A DNA stretch of 64,000 bases from Flavobacteriaceae bacterium GF1 (lineage in GTDB: Bacteria; Bacteroidota; Bacteroidia; Flavobacteriales; Flavobacteriaceae), in the NCBI GenBank assembly GCA_009797885.1, contig WNKP01000002.1:310001-374000 (forward strand). The letters run 5' to 3'. The notes under the pieces are model-generated. The model saw only the letters and a program-made list of their open reading frames with translations. It was not told the DNA's origin and did not search any database. Made by a program: the position numbers and the translations under genes. Shown here piece by piece: positions 24,471 through 33,441 of the stretch (within the stretch, counting starts at the first letter, position 1; each line of letters opens with the position of its first letter).

Positions 24471-25616
24471 TCACTCCGTTGACGATTGAAAATCCCTCTT
24501 GGGTTTTTCGATAGCAATGAAGTTGGTATTGACACCGATCCGTTTTGCGATATCAAAGATGACATAGTTTCCATTGGCCCCATTGGCCATGGCCACAAAG
24601 CCTGATTTTTTTTCGGGGGAAAATACCGCCAGTGTCCGTTCGCCCAGATTGGCTCCCGTATGTCCAATTATACGCTCGTCCTCAAAATCGTAAATATACC
24701 AGGATAGCCCAAAACCCAAATCGGCCGGACAAGCTTCTGGATTTGCGGCCGATTTCAAACAGCGTTGACGCTGATTCAATGAAATGGTAAACTGCTGCTG
24801 GCGCAGTGCTTCCGAAACCCCGTCATTTTTCAGGATGCCAATCAAGAACCGGGCATAGTCCTCACTAGTGGTATGCAACCCCCCGGCCCCAAGGACCTCT
24901 TTACGGGCACGGGGCTTGACCCAACTGCCATCGGGAAACTTGGGCCAGGCCAACCTGTCTTGATACCAATCCTGTTCCGCCAAAGCCGAATTCTCCATTT
25001 TGAGGGGCTCAAAAAGCACTTCGTTTGCAATATCATTAAAAGGACGGCCCATTTTTTTCTCCACAAATCGGACCAGATATTGAAAACCTTCTCCGGAATA
25101 CCCCATTTTGGTCCCGGGGTCATTTACAAAACGAAGCTCACCGTCCGTCATGCGGCGCCAATTCTTAAAACCGGTTTGATGGGTAAGTACGTGCCTTGGT
25201 GTGAGCAATTTTGCCCTGGGGTCGTCCTTAATATCGGTATCAACATAGGAATTGTACATGGGTTCGTCCAAAGAAACCTTACCCTGTGTTGCCAGGCGCA
25301 TGAACACTTCGCCCGTTAGGGGCTTGGTAATGGAAGCGCATAGGTAAAGTGTATTGTTGTCCGCCGCCTTGTTTGGACCCTGTTGGCCAAAAACACCCGA
25401 CCATACAATTTTTGCGTCTTCAATAATGCTTAGGGTAATACTGGGTACCTCATAGGTTTCCAAAAGTTGGGGAACCAAAGTGTCCAGATATTGATACCTT
25501 GTTTGCTCTTGTGTATGGGATGCCAATACGGTTGAGGTGGCATCAGTAGCATTCTTTGACATACATCCTAAAAGGATGACGAAAATAAATACGAGACTAA
25601 AACCTGGTTTTTTCAT
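24471..25616 (-). CDS. Serine hydrolase lipoprotein, beta-lactamase/DD-peptidase fold
   Basis: A 381-residue lipoprotein (lipobox 'ILLGC') of the class C beta-lactamase/DD-peptidase (S12-like) superfamily. The nucleophile motif SxxK is 'ASITKPLTG', the second motif is the Tyr in 'MGYSGEGFQYL', and the third is 'IGHTGANLG'. Members hydrolyse peptidoglycan peptides, esters or lactams; substrate is unknown. It follows the secreted protein at 25630 by 13 bp and is probably cotranscribed with it. Confidence 0.85.
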   Translation of the reverse strand: MKKPGFSLVFIFVILLGCMSKNATDATSTVLASHTQEQTRYQYLDTLVPQLLETYEVPSITLSIIEDAKIVWSGVFGQQGPNKAADNNTLYLCASITKPLTGEVFMRLATQGKVSLDEPMYNSYVDTDIKDDPRAKLLTPRHVLTHQTGFKNWRRMTDGELRFVNDPGTKMGYSGEGFQYLVRFVEKKMGRPFNDIANEVLFEPLKMENSALAEQDWYQDRLAWPKFPDGSWVKPRARKEVLGAGGLHTTSEDYARFLIGILKNDGVSEALRQQQFTISLNQRQRCLKSAANPEACPADLGFGLSWYIYDFEDERIIGHTGANLGERTLAVFSPEKKSGFVAMANGANGNYVIFDIAKRIGVNTNFIAIEKPKRDFQSSTE

Positions 25617-25629
25617 TATTGTGCCTCAT

Positions 25630-26739
25630 TTACTTTTCCAATCTTCCTATAAAGCCCCAGTTGGTATGCTGTGATCGCCCCAGATACTTAAACCCCTTTC
25701 CAAAAAAGGAGGCATCTCCTTCGGCAATTACGGTTAATTCATTATCTCCTTTTTGTAAAGGTAGGCCAATGCTAAAAGTACCATCAAATACGCGTTCAAA
25801 CTTGATTTTGTGGTAATCGAAAAGCGCTTTTCCGTTCAGCAATATCTTTATTCGACCCACAAAGTCAAAGTGGAGTTTTCCTTGGGTTGTATTTTTGGCA
25901 TTGATGGTGGTTTTGGCAACCAAAACCCCTTGGGGATGATCAAAATACCTTGATAGATTTATATAAGTATCTTCCAGCTCGTTGATGTTTCTCCATTGGT
26001 TTGCCTTATTGGCCTGTGTAAGTACTTCTTTAAAATAATCATCGGTAGTTCCCCTTGGAAACTGTTTGGATATTTTCCAGTCCGTTAAAAAGTCGGCTTT
26101 GGGCTGAACAGGTGTTTTGGTATCTTCCTCTGGTAGCTGTTGGTAGGTGATATTGGCAAAATAGGAAGGCCCGAACATGCTCCTAAGCAAGAGCTTTCCA
26201 CCCAACTTTGGATTTTCCAAAAGTGTAATGTTCATTTTTGGTTCGCTTTCGCCATTAACAAAGACCTTTAAACGCTTACCTCTCACTTCGAATACGGCAT
26301 GGAACCATTCCAATGACCGCACATCCGCAGTTGTTTCATACACTGGGTAATTGTAAAAAACCCAACTTAGTGCTCCATTGAATATGGGGATGTATTGAAT
26401 GGCCTCACGTGTACCTCCCATCCCAGGTCTGAAGTATATGAATTGATAGTTGAGTCCATCTTGCGCATGAAATCCAAGACCGGACATTACCTTGCCGGCA
26501 ATGTCCATTTCCACTCTAAAATTTTTGGCTTCAATGCCTTCCATTAAGGCAATGGAATGTTTCTTGCTATCCAGTTTCAATGCCTTTTGTCCTTTAAAAA
26601 TGGTATCGGTATAGGCCACCTTTTCATTGTCCTCTGAATATAGGGTACATTGCCCAGGTTCAAATAACCGCTGTTGGGCGTTTGTGGCCATGGTGACCAA
26701 TAGGAAAATGATTGGAAAATAAGTGTAACGTATCTTCAT
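25630..26739 (-). CDS. Secreted lectin-like (concanavalin-type) protein
   Basis: A 369-residue exported protein (signal cut near 'TNAQQ'). Residues ~50-210 resemble a LamG/DUF1080-type jelly roll ('FRVEMDIAGKVMSGLGFHA', 'EWFHAVFEVRGKRLKVFVNG'). Residues ~250-369 look like a galactose-binding-type sandwich. It may bind glycans or cell-wall material and act with the serine hydrolase downstream. It is divergent from the membrane regulator at 26862. Confidence 0.65.
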   Translation of the reverse strand: MKIRYTYFPIIFLLVTMATNAQQRLFEPGQCTLYSEDNEKVAYTDTIFKGQKALKLDSKKHSIALMEGIEAKNFRVEMDIAGKVMSGLGFHAQDGLNYQFIYFRPGMGGTREAIQYIPIFNGALSWVFYNYPVYETTADVRSLEWFHAVFEVRGKRLKVFVNGESEPKMNITLLENPKLGGKLLLRSMFGPSYFANITYQQLPEEDTKTPVQPKADFLTDWKISKQFPRGTTDDYFKEVLTQANKANQWRNINELEDTYINLSRYFDHPQGVLVAKTTINAKNTTQGKLHFDFVGRIKILLNGKALFDYHKIKFERVFDGTFSIGLPLQKGDNELTVIAEGDASFFGKGFKYLGRSQHTNWGFIGRLEK

Positions 26740-26861
26740 TTTTATTGTCTTTTTCGTAACCGGGTAAAATGTACCAACAATGCCATGGAAAGGCCGGTCA
26801 TTTTTTGTTCATTTTCCATCTATTTTGCAATAGTGAGGCTAAGTTGCTGTAAATAAGGAGC

Positions 26862-28151
26862 ATGCTGAATTTTGATAGACAACTTTTAGAAGAGATCAAG
26901 CGCAGGATCGAAATTAAATCGGGTCTTGCCAATACCAAATCCTGGTCACAGAAAGACTATGAATTCCTCTCCTTTTTTATTGAGGAAGGAACGGCATGTC
27001 GTTTAAGTGTATCAACTTTAAAACGAATATGGGCCAATCAGCTCCAACGATTGCCACATACATCCACTCTTGACGCTTTGTCCCAGGTTGCTTTTAGTAC
27101 AGATTGGCAGAGACTCAAAGCCAACCGACTACTTAAAAGTCATACGGAATTTAGAGGTTCCACTAAAAAGAATACCCGGTCAAGAAGCCGTTTCAAGAAA
27201 ATTATGGTATTGGTGGTTTTTGGTCTTCCGTTGCTATTGATTTTCTCCGGAACGGGCAGAAGATTTAAAAAGAGTAGGGAGGAGGTTATGGATGTAAACT
27301 TGTCCTATAAGAAGTCAGTAACGAATACATTGCCCAATACTGTGATTTTTAACTATGATATTGAAGGGTTGGATGCCGAGCGGTTCTTTTTGCAACAAAG
27401 TTGGGACAGATCGCGTCGCGTTGAAATCTTTAAGGGGATCTCCGAGCGGACGGATGTCTATTATATTCCGGGCTATTTTACGGCCAAGTTGATTGCGGAT
27501 GATAGGGTCGTACAAGAAACTCCGGTGCATGTTACCTATGATGACTGGTTCATTGCTGCCCGTCAGCCCATGTCGAACATCATCACTTTTGACAAAGAAC
27601 TATGGGCTAAAGAAGAGTATTTGGCCCTTGATGAAAAACCGCTCGAAACCAAGGGAGTGAATTTGAATGAAAAATTCCAGTTGGCCTTTTATCATGTTAA
27701 GGATTTTGGTTTGGAGGGGGACAATTTGACCTATAGCACTTCATTTAAAATGGAGCCACTGGAGGCAGTGGATTGCCCAATGATCAACATCCATATTCAG
27801 GGTACTACAGGATATTATTGGGTGATGTTGGGACATAGGGGCTGTGAAAGCGAATTTCACCTTACGGTTGGGGAAAAGAACCATAATGGGAAGACCCAAG
27901 ATCTGACCATGTTCGGTGCCGATATGTACCAATGGAACGAGGTGAAGATTGACACCAATCATAAAAATGTGGTTTTGGAATTGAATGGGAAACACATTTT
28001 TTCAACCTCCTACAAAGAAACTATTGGGCCGGTTATGGAAATCAGTTATTTTTTTAATGGGATTGGGATGATAGATAATGTTGAACTTCAAAACCAAAAT
28101 CATGAAATGGTTTTTAGTGATGATTTTACTTCAATAGCTGCACCGGAATAA
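26862..28151 (+). CDS. Putative membrane-spanning regulator with HTH-like and lectin-like parts
   Basis: A 429-residue protein in three parts. Residues 1-85 carry 'CRLSVSTLKRIWANQ' and 'TSTLDALSQVAFSTDWQRL', a pattern of a Bacteroidota N-terminal helix-turn-helix-like domain. A single helix lies at about 110-130 ('IMVLVVFGLPLLLIFSG'). The remainder would be periplasmic, with a jelly-roll-like end ('YQWNEVKIDTNHKNVVLELN'). The layout suggests a one-component regulator sensing an outside ligand. The divergent secreted lectin-like gene and serine hydrolase are likely targets; this is inference. Confidence 0.6.
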   Translation: MLNFDRQLLEEIKRRIEIKSGLANTKSWSQKDYEFLSFFIEEGTACRLSVSTLKRIWANQLQRLPHTSTLDALSQVAFSTDWQRLKANRLLKSHTEFRGSTKKNTRSRSRFKKIMVLVVFGLPLLLIFSGTGRRFKKSREEVMDVNLSYKKSVTNTLPNTVIFNYDIEGLDAERFFLQQSWDRSRRVEIFKGISERTDVYYIPGYFTAKLIADDRVVQETPVHVTYDDWFIAARQPMSNIITFDKELWAKEEYLALDEKPLETKGVNLNEKFQLAFYHVKDFGLEGDNLTYSTSFKMEPLEAVDCPMINIHIQGTTGYYWVMLGHRGCESEFHLTVGEKNHNGKTQDLTMFGADMYQWNEVKIDTNHKNVVLELNGKHIFSTSYKETIGPVMEISYFFNGIGMIDNVELQNQNHEMVFSDDFTSIAAPE

Positions 28152-28454
28152 AACATCGGCAAGCATTTTTTACAAATTAAGGGAAGGATTGCCAGCCCAA
28201 AAGTACAGTCTATATTCAAATAAGCGGGTTAAGGGTCAATCAAAAATGGATTTTTGCCTACTGCCCGAGCTAAATGGAAATTGGTGAACATTCCCAATCA
28301 AAGGGATATGCGTTCCCTTTGGCTTTCATTTTCAAGATTGATTTTATCATCATAAAGTTTTTAACTGAAAAAGCCTTTTCATTTCCACACGCATTTTTAC
28401 CGTCGTAAAAGGGATAATCTGTAATTTGTACTGTCTTACCATATTATTGGCGGT
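28152..28454. other. Intergenic region with an 8-bp hairpin
   Basis: About 300 bases without a gene. The only clear structure is CAAAGGGA (28299-28306), a 7-nt loop, and TCCCTTTG (28314-28321). It lacks a T-run, so it could be an operator or transcript-end structure between the membrane regulator and the AraC gene. Confidence 0.4.
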
Positions 28455-29600
28455 GTGTTAACCAATTTTCTAAATACCATCATTCTGCTTGGTGCTGTGC
28501 AGGGACTCATTTTCAGTTTCACGTTGTTCTTTGGTCATAAAAAAGAAATGGTTGAAAAGCTTTTGGCTACCATGCTTCTCTTGATGTCATTGGCTTCATT
28601 GAATATCTACTTGACCGAAACGGTCCCATACTGGCAAATGGGGCTCGTTCTAAGCCTGGTTCCTACAATTCTTATTATGGCGGTTGGACCGCTCCTTTAT
28701 TTTTACATCCGTTTTTTGCTGCAGCCCACATCCCATTGGAAACGGAATTATTGGCTTCATTTCTTACCTGTTATGGTAGATTTGGTTCCGATAATTGCAG
28801 GCTGGGTATTGACCATTGGTTTTTTATTGGATTCGTTCAGTAGGGATTATCTTTTGGAATGGGGCAATAACATCGATTTATACAATTCTTACTCGGACAT
28901 ACCCAGATGGCTTTCCATCACCGTCTATTTACTATTGGGTAAACGGTATTTTTCAAAATTGATTTCCAGTCCAAATAAACCTAAGCCCCATTCCAAGTGG
29001 GTCAAGGTGTTTTTGAATTCCTTCCTTATTTTTCAATTGATATGGTTGATTTTTTTGGTGCCCTACGTTGTTCCTGCCATTCGGTTCAAAATGATGGACA
29101 GCTTAGGCTACTATCCCATTTATGTGCCATTATCGATATTTATTTATGTGCTTGGTATAAAAGGATTTCTTCATTCACGACAGTCCCTCAAAGAAAGTAA
29201 AACCCCGAGCATTCGACTTACCGAGCAAGAATCCAAAAAGCTCATAAAGGTTATCCAAAGCGCTATGACCGAGGATAAACTTTATCTGGAACCCAACCTT
29301 GAACTGCATCGATTGGTAAACCATGTTGGTTCAGATCAGCGAACGGTTTCCCATGTGCTGAACCATTATTTCTACATGAGTTTCAACACTTTTGTTAACC
29401 ACTATCGTGTAGAGGAAGTAAAACAACGGATGGTTGTTCCAGAAAAAAAGCATTTAAAACTCTCCGGTATAGCCTTTGAATGTGGCTTTAATTCCCAGTC
29501 CACCTTTCAACGCGCTTTTAAACAATCCACGGGCCTTTCTCCAAAGGCATATCTTTCCAAACGGGCAGAATTATTACAAAAAAACCACGCCCAGTACTAG
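28455..29600 (+). CDS. Membrane AraC-family regulator
   Basis: A 381-residue protein starting with GTG at 28455; no ATG gives a complete first helix. About seven membrane helices occupy residues 5-245, starting 'NTIILLGAVQGLIFSFTLF'. The AraC double helix-turn-helix lies in the last 110 residues ('LELHRLVNHVGSDQRTVSHV', 'KLSGIAFECGFNSQSTFQRA'). It probably senses a membrane-associated signal and may control the S41 peptidase gene 61 bp downstream. Confidence 0.85.
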   Translation: MLTNFLNTIILLGAVQGLIFSFTLFFGHKKEMVEKLLATMLLLMSLASLNIYLTETVPYWQMGLVLSLVPTILIMAVGPLLYFYIRFLLQPTSHWKRNYWLHFLPVMVDLVPIIAGWVLTIGFLLDSFSRDYLLEWGNNIDLYNSYSDIPRWLSITVYLLLGKRYFSKLISSPNKPKPHSKWVKVFLNSFLIFQLIWLIFLVPYVVPAIRFKMMDSLGYYPIYVPLSIFIYVLGIKGFLHSRQSLKESKTPSIRLTEQESKKLIKVIQSAMTEDKLYLEPNLELHRLVNHVGSDQRTVSHVLNHYFYMSFNTFVNHYRVEEVKQRMVVPEKKHLKLSGIAFECGFNSQSTFQRAFKQSTGLSPKAYLSKRAELLQKNHAQY

Positions 29601-29661
29601 AATTGGGCAGATTGGTATCTCTTTTCCATTTTCCTTTGAGGCATAATCAACATCAGAGAAA

Positions 29662-31173
29662 ATGAAATTGCATGTCATGGCCTTTGTAGGGTTTTTATCC
29701 CTACAGCTAAATGCCCAATCCGACCCCAAAACAGTTTTTGACCAAAAATTTCCTTCCCATATGGTACAGGAAGACCTTAAGATGTTAAAAACAGGATTGG
29801 AAAAAATCCATCCAGGACTCTATCGGTATACAGCGAAGAAGACCGTGGATTCCATGTTTACGAAAGTTCAAAGCCTATCAAATTTCCCTATGACCTACAG
29901 AGCGTTTTATAGGGAAATATGTAACCTGGTTGCACAGATTAAATGTCAACATACGATAGCAACTCCTGATTCTGAACTGCTTGGAAAGATTATGGACAAG
30001 GGAAGGTTTTTTCCCTTAAAGATTTTCTGGGAGTTTGAACCCGAAAAGGCCTACGTTACATCTGATTTTTCGTCCATGGCAGATTTAAGTCCGGGAACAC
30101 AAATAGTGGGCATCAATGGCCAATCCATGGCAAATATCTATGGCAGACTTATTCCTTACTTCCCATCGGACGGGGAGATACGGTCCAATAAGCACAGCAG
30201 GTTACAGACTGGTATGGAGTTTCAATTTTGGTACTACCTTTTAATGGATAGTTCAGAATACTTTACGGTAGAACTCAAAGGAAAGGATGGTGGAACATTC
30301 ACCAAAATCCACAGGGCAGTAACACAGGAAGAATGGAAAAGAAACTACAAGAAGTACACCTCCCATAAAAACCCGGAAATTCGAAAATACCTAGATCATT
30401 ATGGGGCAAAGGAACGGACAAAGAGGGAAAATCCAATTCGTTACGAATTTTTGTCCGATGATATTGCCTTGCTTACGGTGGGAAATTTTTACGCTCCCAA
30501 CTTTAAGGCCGTTGTATACGAGGCATTTAAAAAAATTAAGGATAAGGGTGTGGGGAATTTAATTGTTGATGTAAGGAACAACGGCGGTGGCAATGATGAT
30601 TTGGGTAGACATCTACTATCGTATTTAGTGGATAGGCCCACTGCATATTTAGATTCCCTCTACACCAATGCCGGTATTGCGGACACTACATTTCTATTCA
30701 AACATACGGACAAGAATGCAGAATGGATGAAGGCAACCCTGCCCTTTGTCGAACAAATGGAAGATGGCAGGTTCGCTACCTTGCCGACAGCCCATCAAGG
30801 GCTATTGCTCCAACAACCCAGTGAGAATAGGTTTCAAGGGAATTTATATGTCTTAATGAATGGACGAAGTGCTTCCACTACAGCTGAATTCACTTCGGTT
30901 CTACATTTTAATAAAAGGGCCATTTTTATTGGAGAGGAATCGGGAGGTGCTTATCATGGAGGGCATGGTGGAGACTTTGCCCAACTTAGATTGCCAAATA
31001 CGAAAATTACCGTTCAGATTCCATTGAGCAAATATGTGATGAACAGTAAAGAGACAAAGCTTATTGGTAAAGGGACCTTGCCGGATTACCCAATCCAGAC
31101 TACCATCCAAGACATACTTGAACTAAGAGATTCTCAATTGGATTTTGCCTTAAAACTACTAAAGGAAAACTGA
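29662..31173 (+). CDS. Secreted S41-family peptidase
   Basis: A 503-residue C-terminal-processing-type serine peptidase with signal peptide (cut near 'LNAQ'). A degenerate PDZ-like region lies near residues 130-160 ('LSPGTQIVGINGQSMA'). The catalytic core is 'NLIVDVRNNGGGNDD', 'LYVLMNGRSASTTAEFTSV' (Ser nucleophile in SAS) and 'FIGEESGGAYHGGHGG'. It would act in the periplasm or on the surface. The position after an AraC gene suggests a regulator-target pair. Confidence 0.85.
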   Translation: MKLHVMAFVGFLSLQLNAQSDPKTVFDQKFPSHMVQEDLKMLKTGLEKIHPGLYRYTAKKTVDSMFTKVQSLSNFPMTYRAFYREICNLVAQIKCQHTIATPDSELLGKIMDKGRFFPLKIFWEFEPEKAYVTSDFSSMADLSPGTQIVGINGQSMANIYGRLIPYFPSDGEIRSNKHSRLQTGMEFQFWYYLLMDSSEYFTVELKGKDGGTFTKIHRAVTQEEWKRNYKKYTSHKNPEIRKYLDHYGAKERTKRENPIRYEFLSDDIALLTVGNFYAPNFKAVVYEAFKKIKDKGVGNLIVDVRNNGGGNDDLGRHLLSYLVDRPTAYLDSLYTNAGIADTTFLFKHTDKNAEWMKATLPFVEQMEDGRFATLPTAHQGLLLQQPSENRFQGNLYVLMNGRSASTTAEFTSVLHFNKRAIFIGEESGGAYHGGHGGDFAQLRLPNTKITVQIPLSKYVMNSKETKLIGKGTLPDYPIQTTIQDILELRDSQLDFALKLLKEN

Positions 31174-31294
31174 AGGAGCAGATGTCCCCCAGCCGATATA
31201 AAGGAACACAGTTTTGAAAAAGGGGTATTGGTATTTTAGCACCGGGACCTTCAACAAAGAACACATATTGCTTAAATTGGGATGACAACTATAT

Positions 31295-31313
31295 CCGGGA
31301 TATTGCATCCCGG
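31295..31313. terminator. Hairpin between convergent genes
   Basis: CCGGGAT-ATTGC-ATCCCGG, a perfect 7-bp stem between the S41 peptidase stop (+) and the sigma factor stop (-). No T-run on either side, so only a weak or factor-assisted terminator. Confidence 0.35.
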
Positions 31314-31368
31314 CCTAGGGCAACAAAAATTGGATACGGAATTCCGAAAGGATAGTTAGGGCATGATT

Positions 31369-31884
31369 TTACCCACAGACCGTACAATCCGGTTCGCCGA
31401 TCAATTGTCCCTTTTCACTAAGGCTATACTTACAACAGGTTATAAACTGTTCTTTTAAAATAATTTTGGCCCTTCGGATCCTTGCTTTGACATTGGGCAA
31501 TGAAATTCCCAAATCCTTGGCAACTTCGGCCTGTTTTTTTCCTTCAAGGTAGATGGGCAGCATTACGGATTTATAGATTTCCGGCAATTCATCAACAAAT
31601 CTATCGAAACAACAAGGACCATTGCTACTTGTTGGGTCTACAAAGGGCGTACGATCCAGTATTTTACCGGTCCCGTGGAAATTTGCAATTTCATTTCGGG
31701 TAATTTGAAACACCCATTGCTTGACCTTGTTTTCTTGTCGCAAGGCATTGCGATTGGCATGAATCTTTACGAAGCTATTTTGGAGAATATCTTTTGTTGC
31801 CTCTACATTTTTTACTTTTTTCAGTGTAAAAAAATAAAGGTCAGTATAGAACGTCTTCCAAATTTCCGTGGTTGATAAACTCAT
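31369..31884 (-). CDS. sigZ: SigZ-like RNA polymerase sigma factor
   Basis: A 171-residue ECF-type sigma-70 factor from ATG 31884. The longer frame to 31944 would overlap the cysteine-rich peptide gene. Region 2 is 'IWKTFYTDLYFFTLKKVKN' through 'DILQNSFVKIHANRN' and 'WVFQITRNEIANF'. Region 4 is 'MLPIYLEGKKQAEVAKDLG' with 'SLPNVKARIRRAK'. The C-terminal tail has clustered Cys ('FITCCKYSL', 'PDCTVCG'), seen in SigZ-type factors and possibly metal- or redox-responsive. It follows a cysteine-rich peptide by 28 bp. Confidence 0.85.
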   Translation of the reverse strand: MSLSTTEIWKTFYTDLYFFTLKKVKNVEATKDILQNSFVKIHANRNALRQENKVKQWVFQITRNEIANFHGTGKILDRTPFVDPTSSNGPCCFDRFVDELPEIYKSVMLPIYLEGKKQAEVAKDLGISLPNVKARIRRAKIILKEQFITCCKYSLSEKGQLIGEPDCTVCG

Positions 31885-31912
31885 ATAGCGATTAAGCAAT
31901 GGGTTATTTGGT

Positions 31913-32032
31913 TCAATTGCAACATGCACATTCTTTGCAATCACAGGTCACGCATGAACAGTTTTTGGATTTACAGTTACCACAATTACAATTAGGGCAT
32001 TTGCAGTTATTACAAGTACAATTTCCTTTCAT
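31913..32032 (-). CDS. 39-residue metallothionein-like cysteine-rich peptide
   Basis: A 39-codon gene, ATG at 32030-32032 and TGA at 31913-31915. It encodes 14 cysteines in 39 residues, mostly as CxC and CxxC ('CTCNNCKCPNCNCGNCK' then 'CSCVTCDCKECACC'), with several Asn and Lys and almost no hydrophobic residues. This composition is that of a metallothionein or metal-sequestering peptide. It does not match a bacterial SmtA-type sequence that I know. It lies 28 bp before the SigZ-like sigma gene on the same strand, suggesting cotranscription and a metal or redox control loop. Coding status rests on composition and position. Confidence 0.7.
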   Translation of the reverse strand: MKGNCTCNNCKCPNCNCGNCKSKNCSCVTCDCKECACCN

Positions 32033-32172
32033 GACGGTCTTAATTTTTAGTTATTGGGTAGACTGAAAATGTTGAAAAAAGATACTCCAAAAAAGAGTTT
32101 TTTGGGTTGTTTGGTCCAGAAGTTCATCAGCAGGGCAATCTCTTTGGTTTTTGGGCAGCGGAAACCGCCGAA

Positions 32173-33252
32173 TCAATTGGAAACTCTGGAATACTGTTCC
32201 CTCACCACCGCTTCTGCAGGTTTGCCATTAATATACCAGCCATTTTCGTTGGAACGAAAACCTGGATTGTTGAGGTCTACCTCTACAAACCATTCCCAGA
32301 AAAAGCCACCTGCCACCCAGGGTTCGTCCCAAAAGGTTTCGTAAAAGGCGATGTAGGCATTGGCCTGGGCCTCCAGGTTCACATTGACGCCTACTTGGTT
32401 GGGTCCATTGTCCCAAGGCCTTCGAAGACCATTATCAATACTTCGGAAACCGTATTCGGTAAATAGGACGGGAACCCCGGACCTGCGGGCAACCGAAAGG
32501 ACATCATTTTTGATGGGGAGGAACGCTTCCTTTATCTCCTCCACTTGTGGTGTTTTTGCGTCTACCAGGGGAAAGTATGAATTCACACCCAGATAATCGA
32601 GGTCTTCCCAAAAAGTGATGCTTTCATATTCGTCCCAGTTGGCAGAATAGGTAAGTTTAAGGTTGGGGTAATCTGCCCGTAACCGGGCGATGAGCCCTTT
32701 GAAAAAATCGGGCCTCCGAGTGGCAAATTCCCTCAGTTCATTGCCAATGGATAGCATACCAACCTGCGGAAATTCATCGGACAGGGCCGCAAATCCTAAA
32801 AAAAGTTCCGTATAGGCCTTTTCCATTTCCTGCCATTCCGTCTCCGTTTCCAAAAAGAAGTCGCCCCAAAAATTCGAATCACTGATTGCCGCAAAGGAGG
32901 TCAGCGGTTTTAAAAGAATATTCTGGACCCCACTGGACAAAACCTTTTCAATGGCCCTCCTCATTTTAAAGGTCTCCTCGGATACTGGAAATTCGTATGG
33001 CCTAAAACCCCCTGAATTCTGCCGGGATAAGGGTATTAAAGGCGACATTGCCAACCAGTTCGCATTTGTCCTATCCACAATGTCGGTACCGTTGTTTTGT
33101 CTTCCGGCCAAGAAAAAAACCTGTAAAACAGAGCCCCCGGCAATCTTTTCCCCTGTGGACACTGGAATATCCGGCAAATCTTCCCTCCCCATTCCATCAT
33201 TGGCGCAGGAAACCAACAGGAGTACAATGCCCAGCATTCTGAAATAGCGCAT
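32173..33252 (-). CDS. GH113-like glycoside hydrolase lipoprotein
   Basis: A 359-residue lipoprotein (lipobox 'LLLVSC') with a TIM-barrel glycosidase of the GH113 (beta-mannanase-like) type. The acid/base Glu is in 'VGMLSIGNELREF', the nucleophile Glu in 'VPVLFTEYGFRS'. Other barrel blocks are 'NILLKPLTSF', 'LDYLGVNSYFPL' and 'GGFFWEWFV'. It would cut mannan-type or related glycans at the cell surface. No SusC/SusD genes adjoin it, so it is not part of a visible utilisation locus. Confidence 0.78.
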   Translation of the reverse strand: MRYFRMLGIVLLLVSCANDGMGREDLPDIPVSTGEKIAGGSVLQVFFLAGRQNNGTDIVDRTNANWLAMSPLIPLSRQNSGGFRPYEFPVSEETFKMRRAIEKVLSSGVQNILLKPLTSFAAISDSNFWGDFFLETETEWQEMEKAYTELFLGFAALSDEFPQVGMLSIGNELREFATRRPDFFKGLIARLRADYPNLKLTYSANWDEYESITFWEDLDYLGVNSYFPLVDAKTPQVEEIKEAFLPIKNDVLSVARRSGVPVLFTEYGFRSIDNGLRRPWDNGPNQVGVNVNLEAQANAYIAFYETFWDEPWVAGGFFWEWFVEVDLNNPGFRSNENGWYINGKPAEAVVREQYSRVSN

Positions 33253-33292
33253 CCTTATCGAATTAAATCCATGAACAATAGGATTTTCCTTT

Positions 33293-33300
33293 CAAACTTA
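33293..33300 (-). promoter_or_regulatory. Candidate -7 element (TAAGTTTG) of the GH113-like gene
   Basis: Matches the Bacteroidota -7 consensus TAnnTTTG, 41 bp upstream of the start codon. No clear TTG at the -33 position. Confidence 0.4.
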
Positions 33301-33341
33301 GTGCCGAAAACCTTGAAAACATTACAGGGGTGAATAGTTTC

Positions 33342-33440
33342 TTATCGGATTCCTAGCCTTTCCATAAATTGGCGCACTTTTGGAATGATAATCTGGGCAT
33401 CTTCCGCTAAGGTAAAATGGCCGATATCCTGAATGGTAAG
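33342..33440 (-). pseudogene. C-terminal remnant of an alpha/beta hydrolase
   Basis: Directly after the dps stop, in another frame, an open stretch without start codon encodes 'LTIQDIGHFTLAEDAQ' and 'IPKVRQFMERLGIR' followed by TAA. The 'GHF' carries what would be the catalytic His of an alpha/beta hydrolase, and the helix after it is typical of the C-terminus. The rest of the gene is missing, so this is a deletion scar next to dps. Confidence 0.55.
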
Positions 33441-33441
33441 A

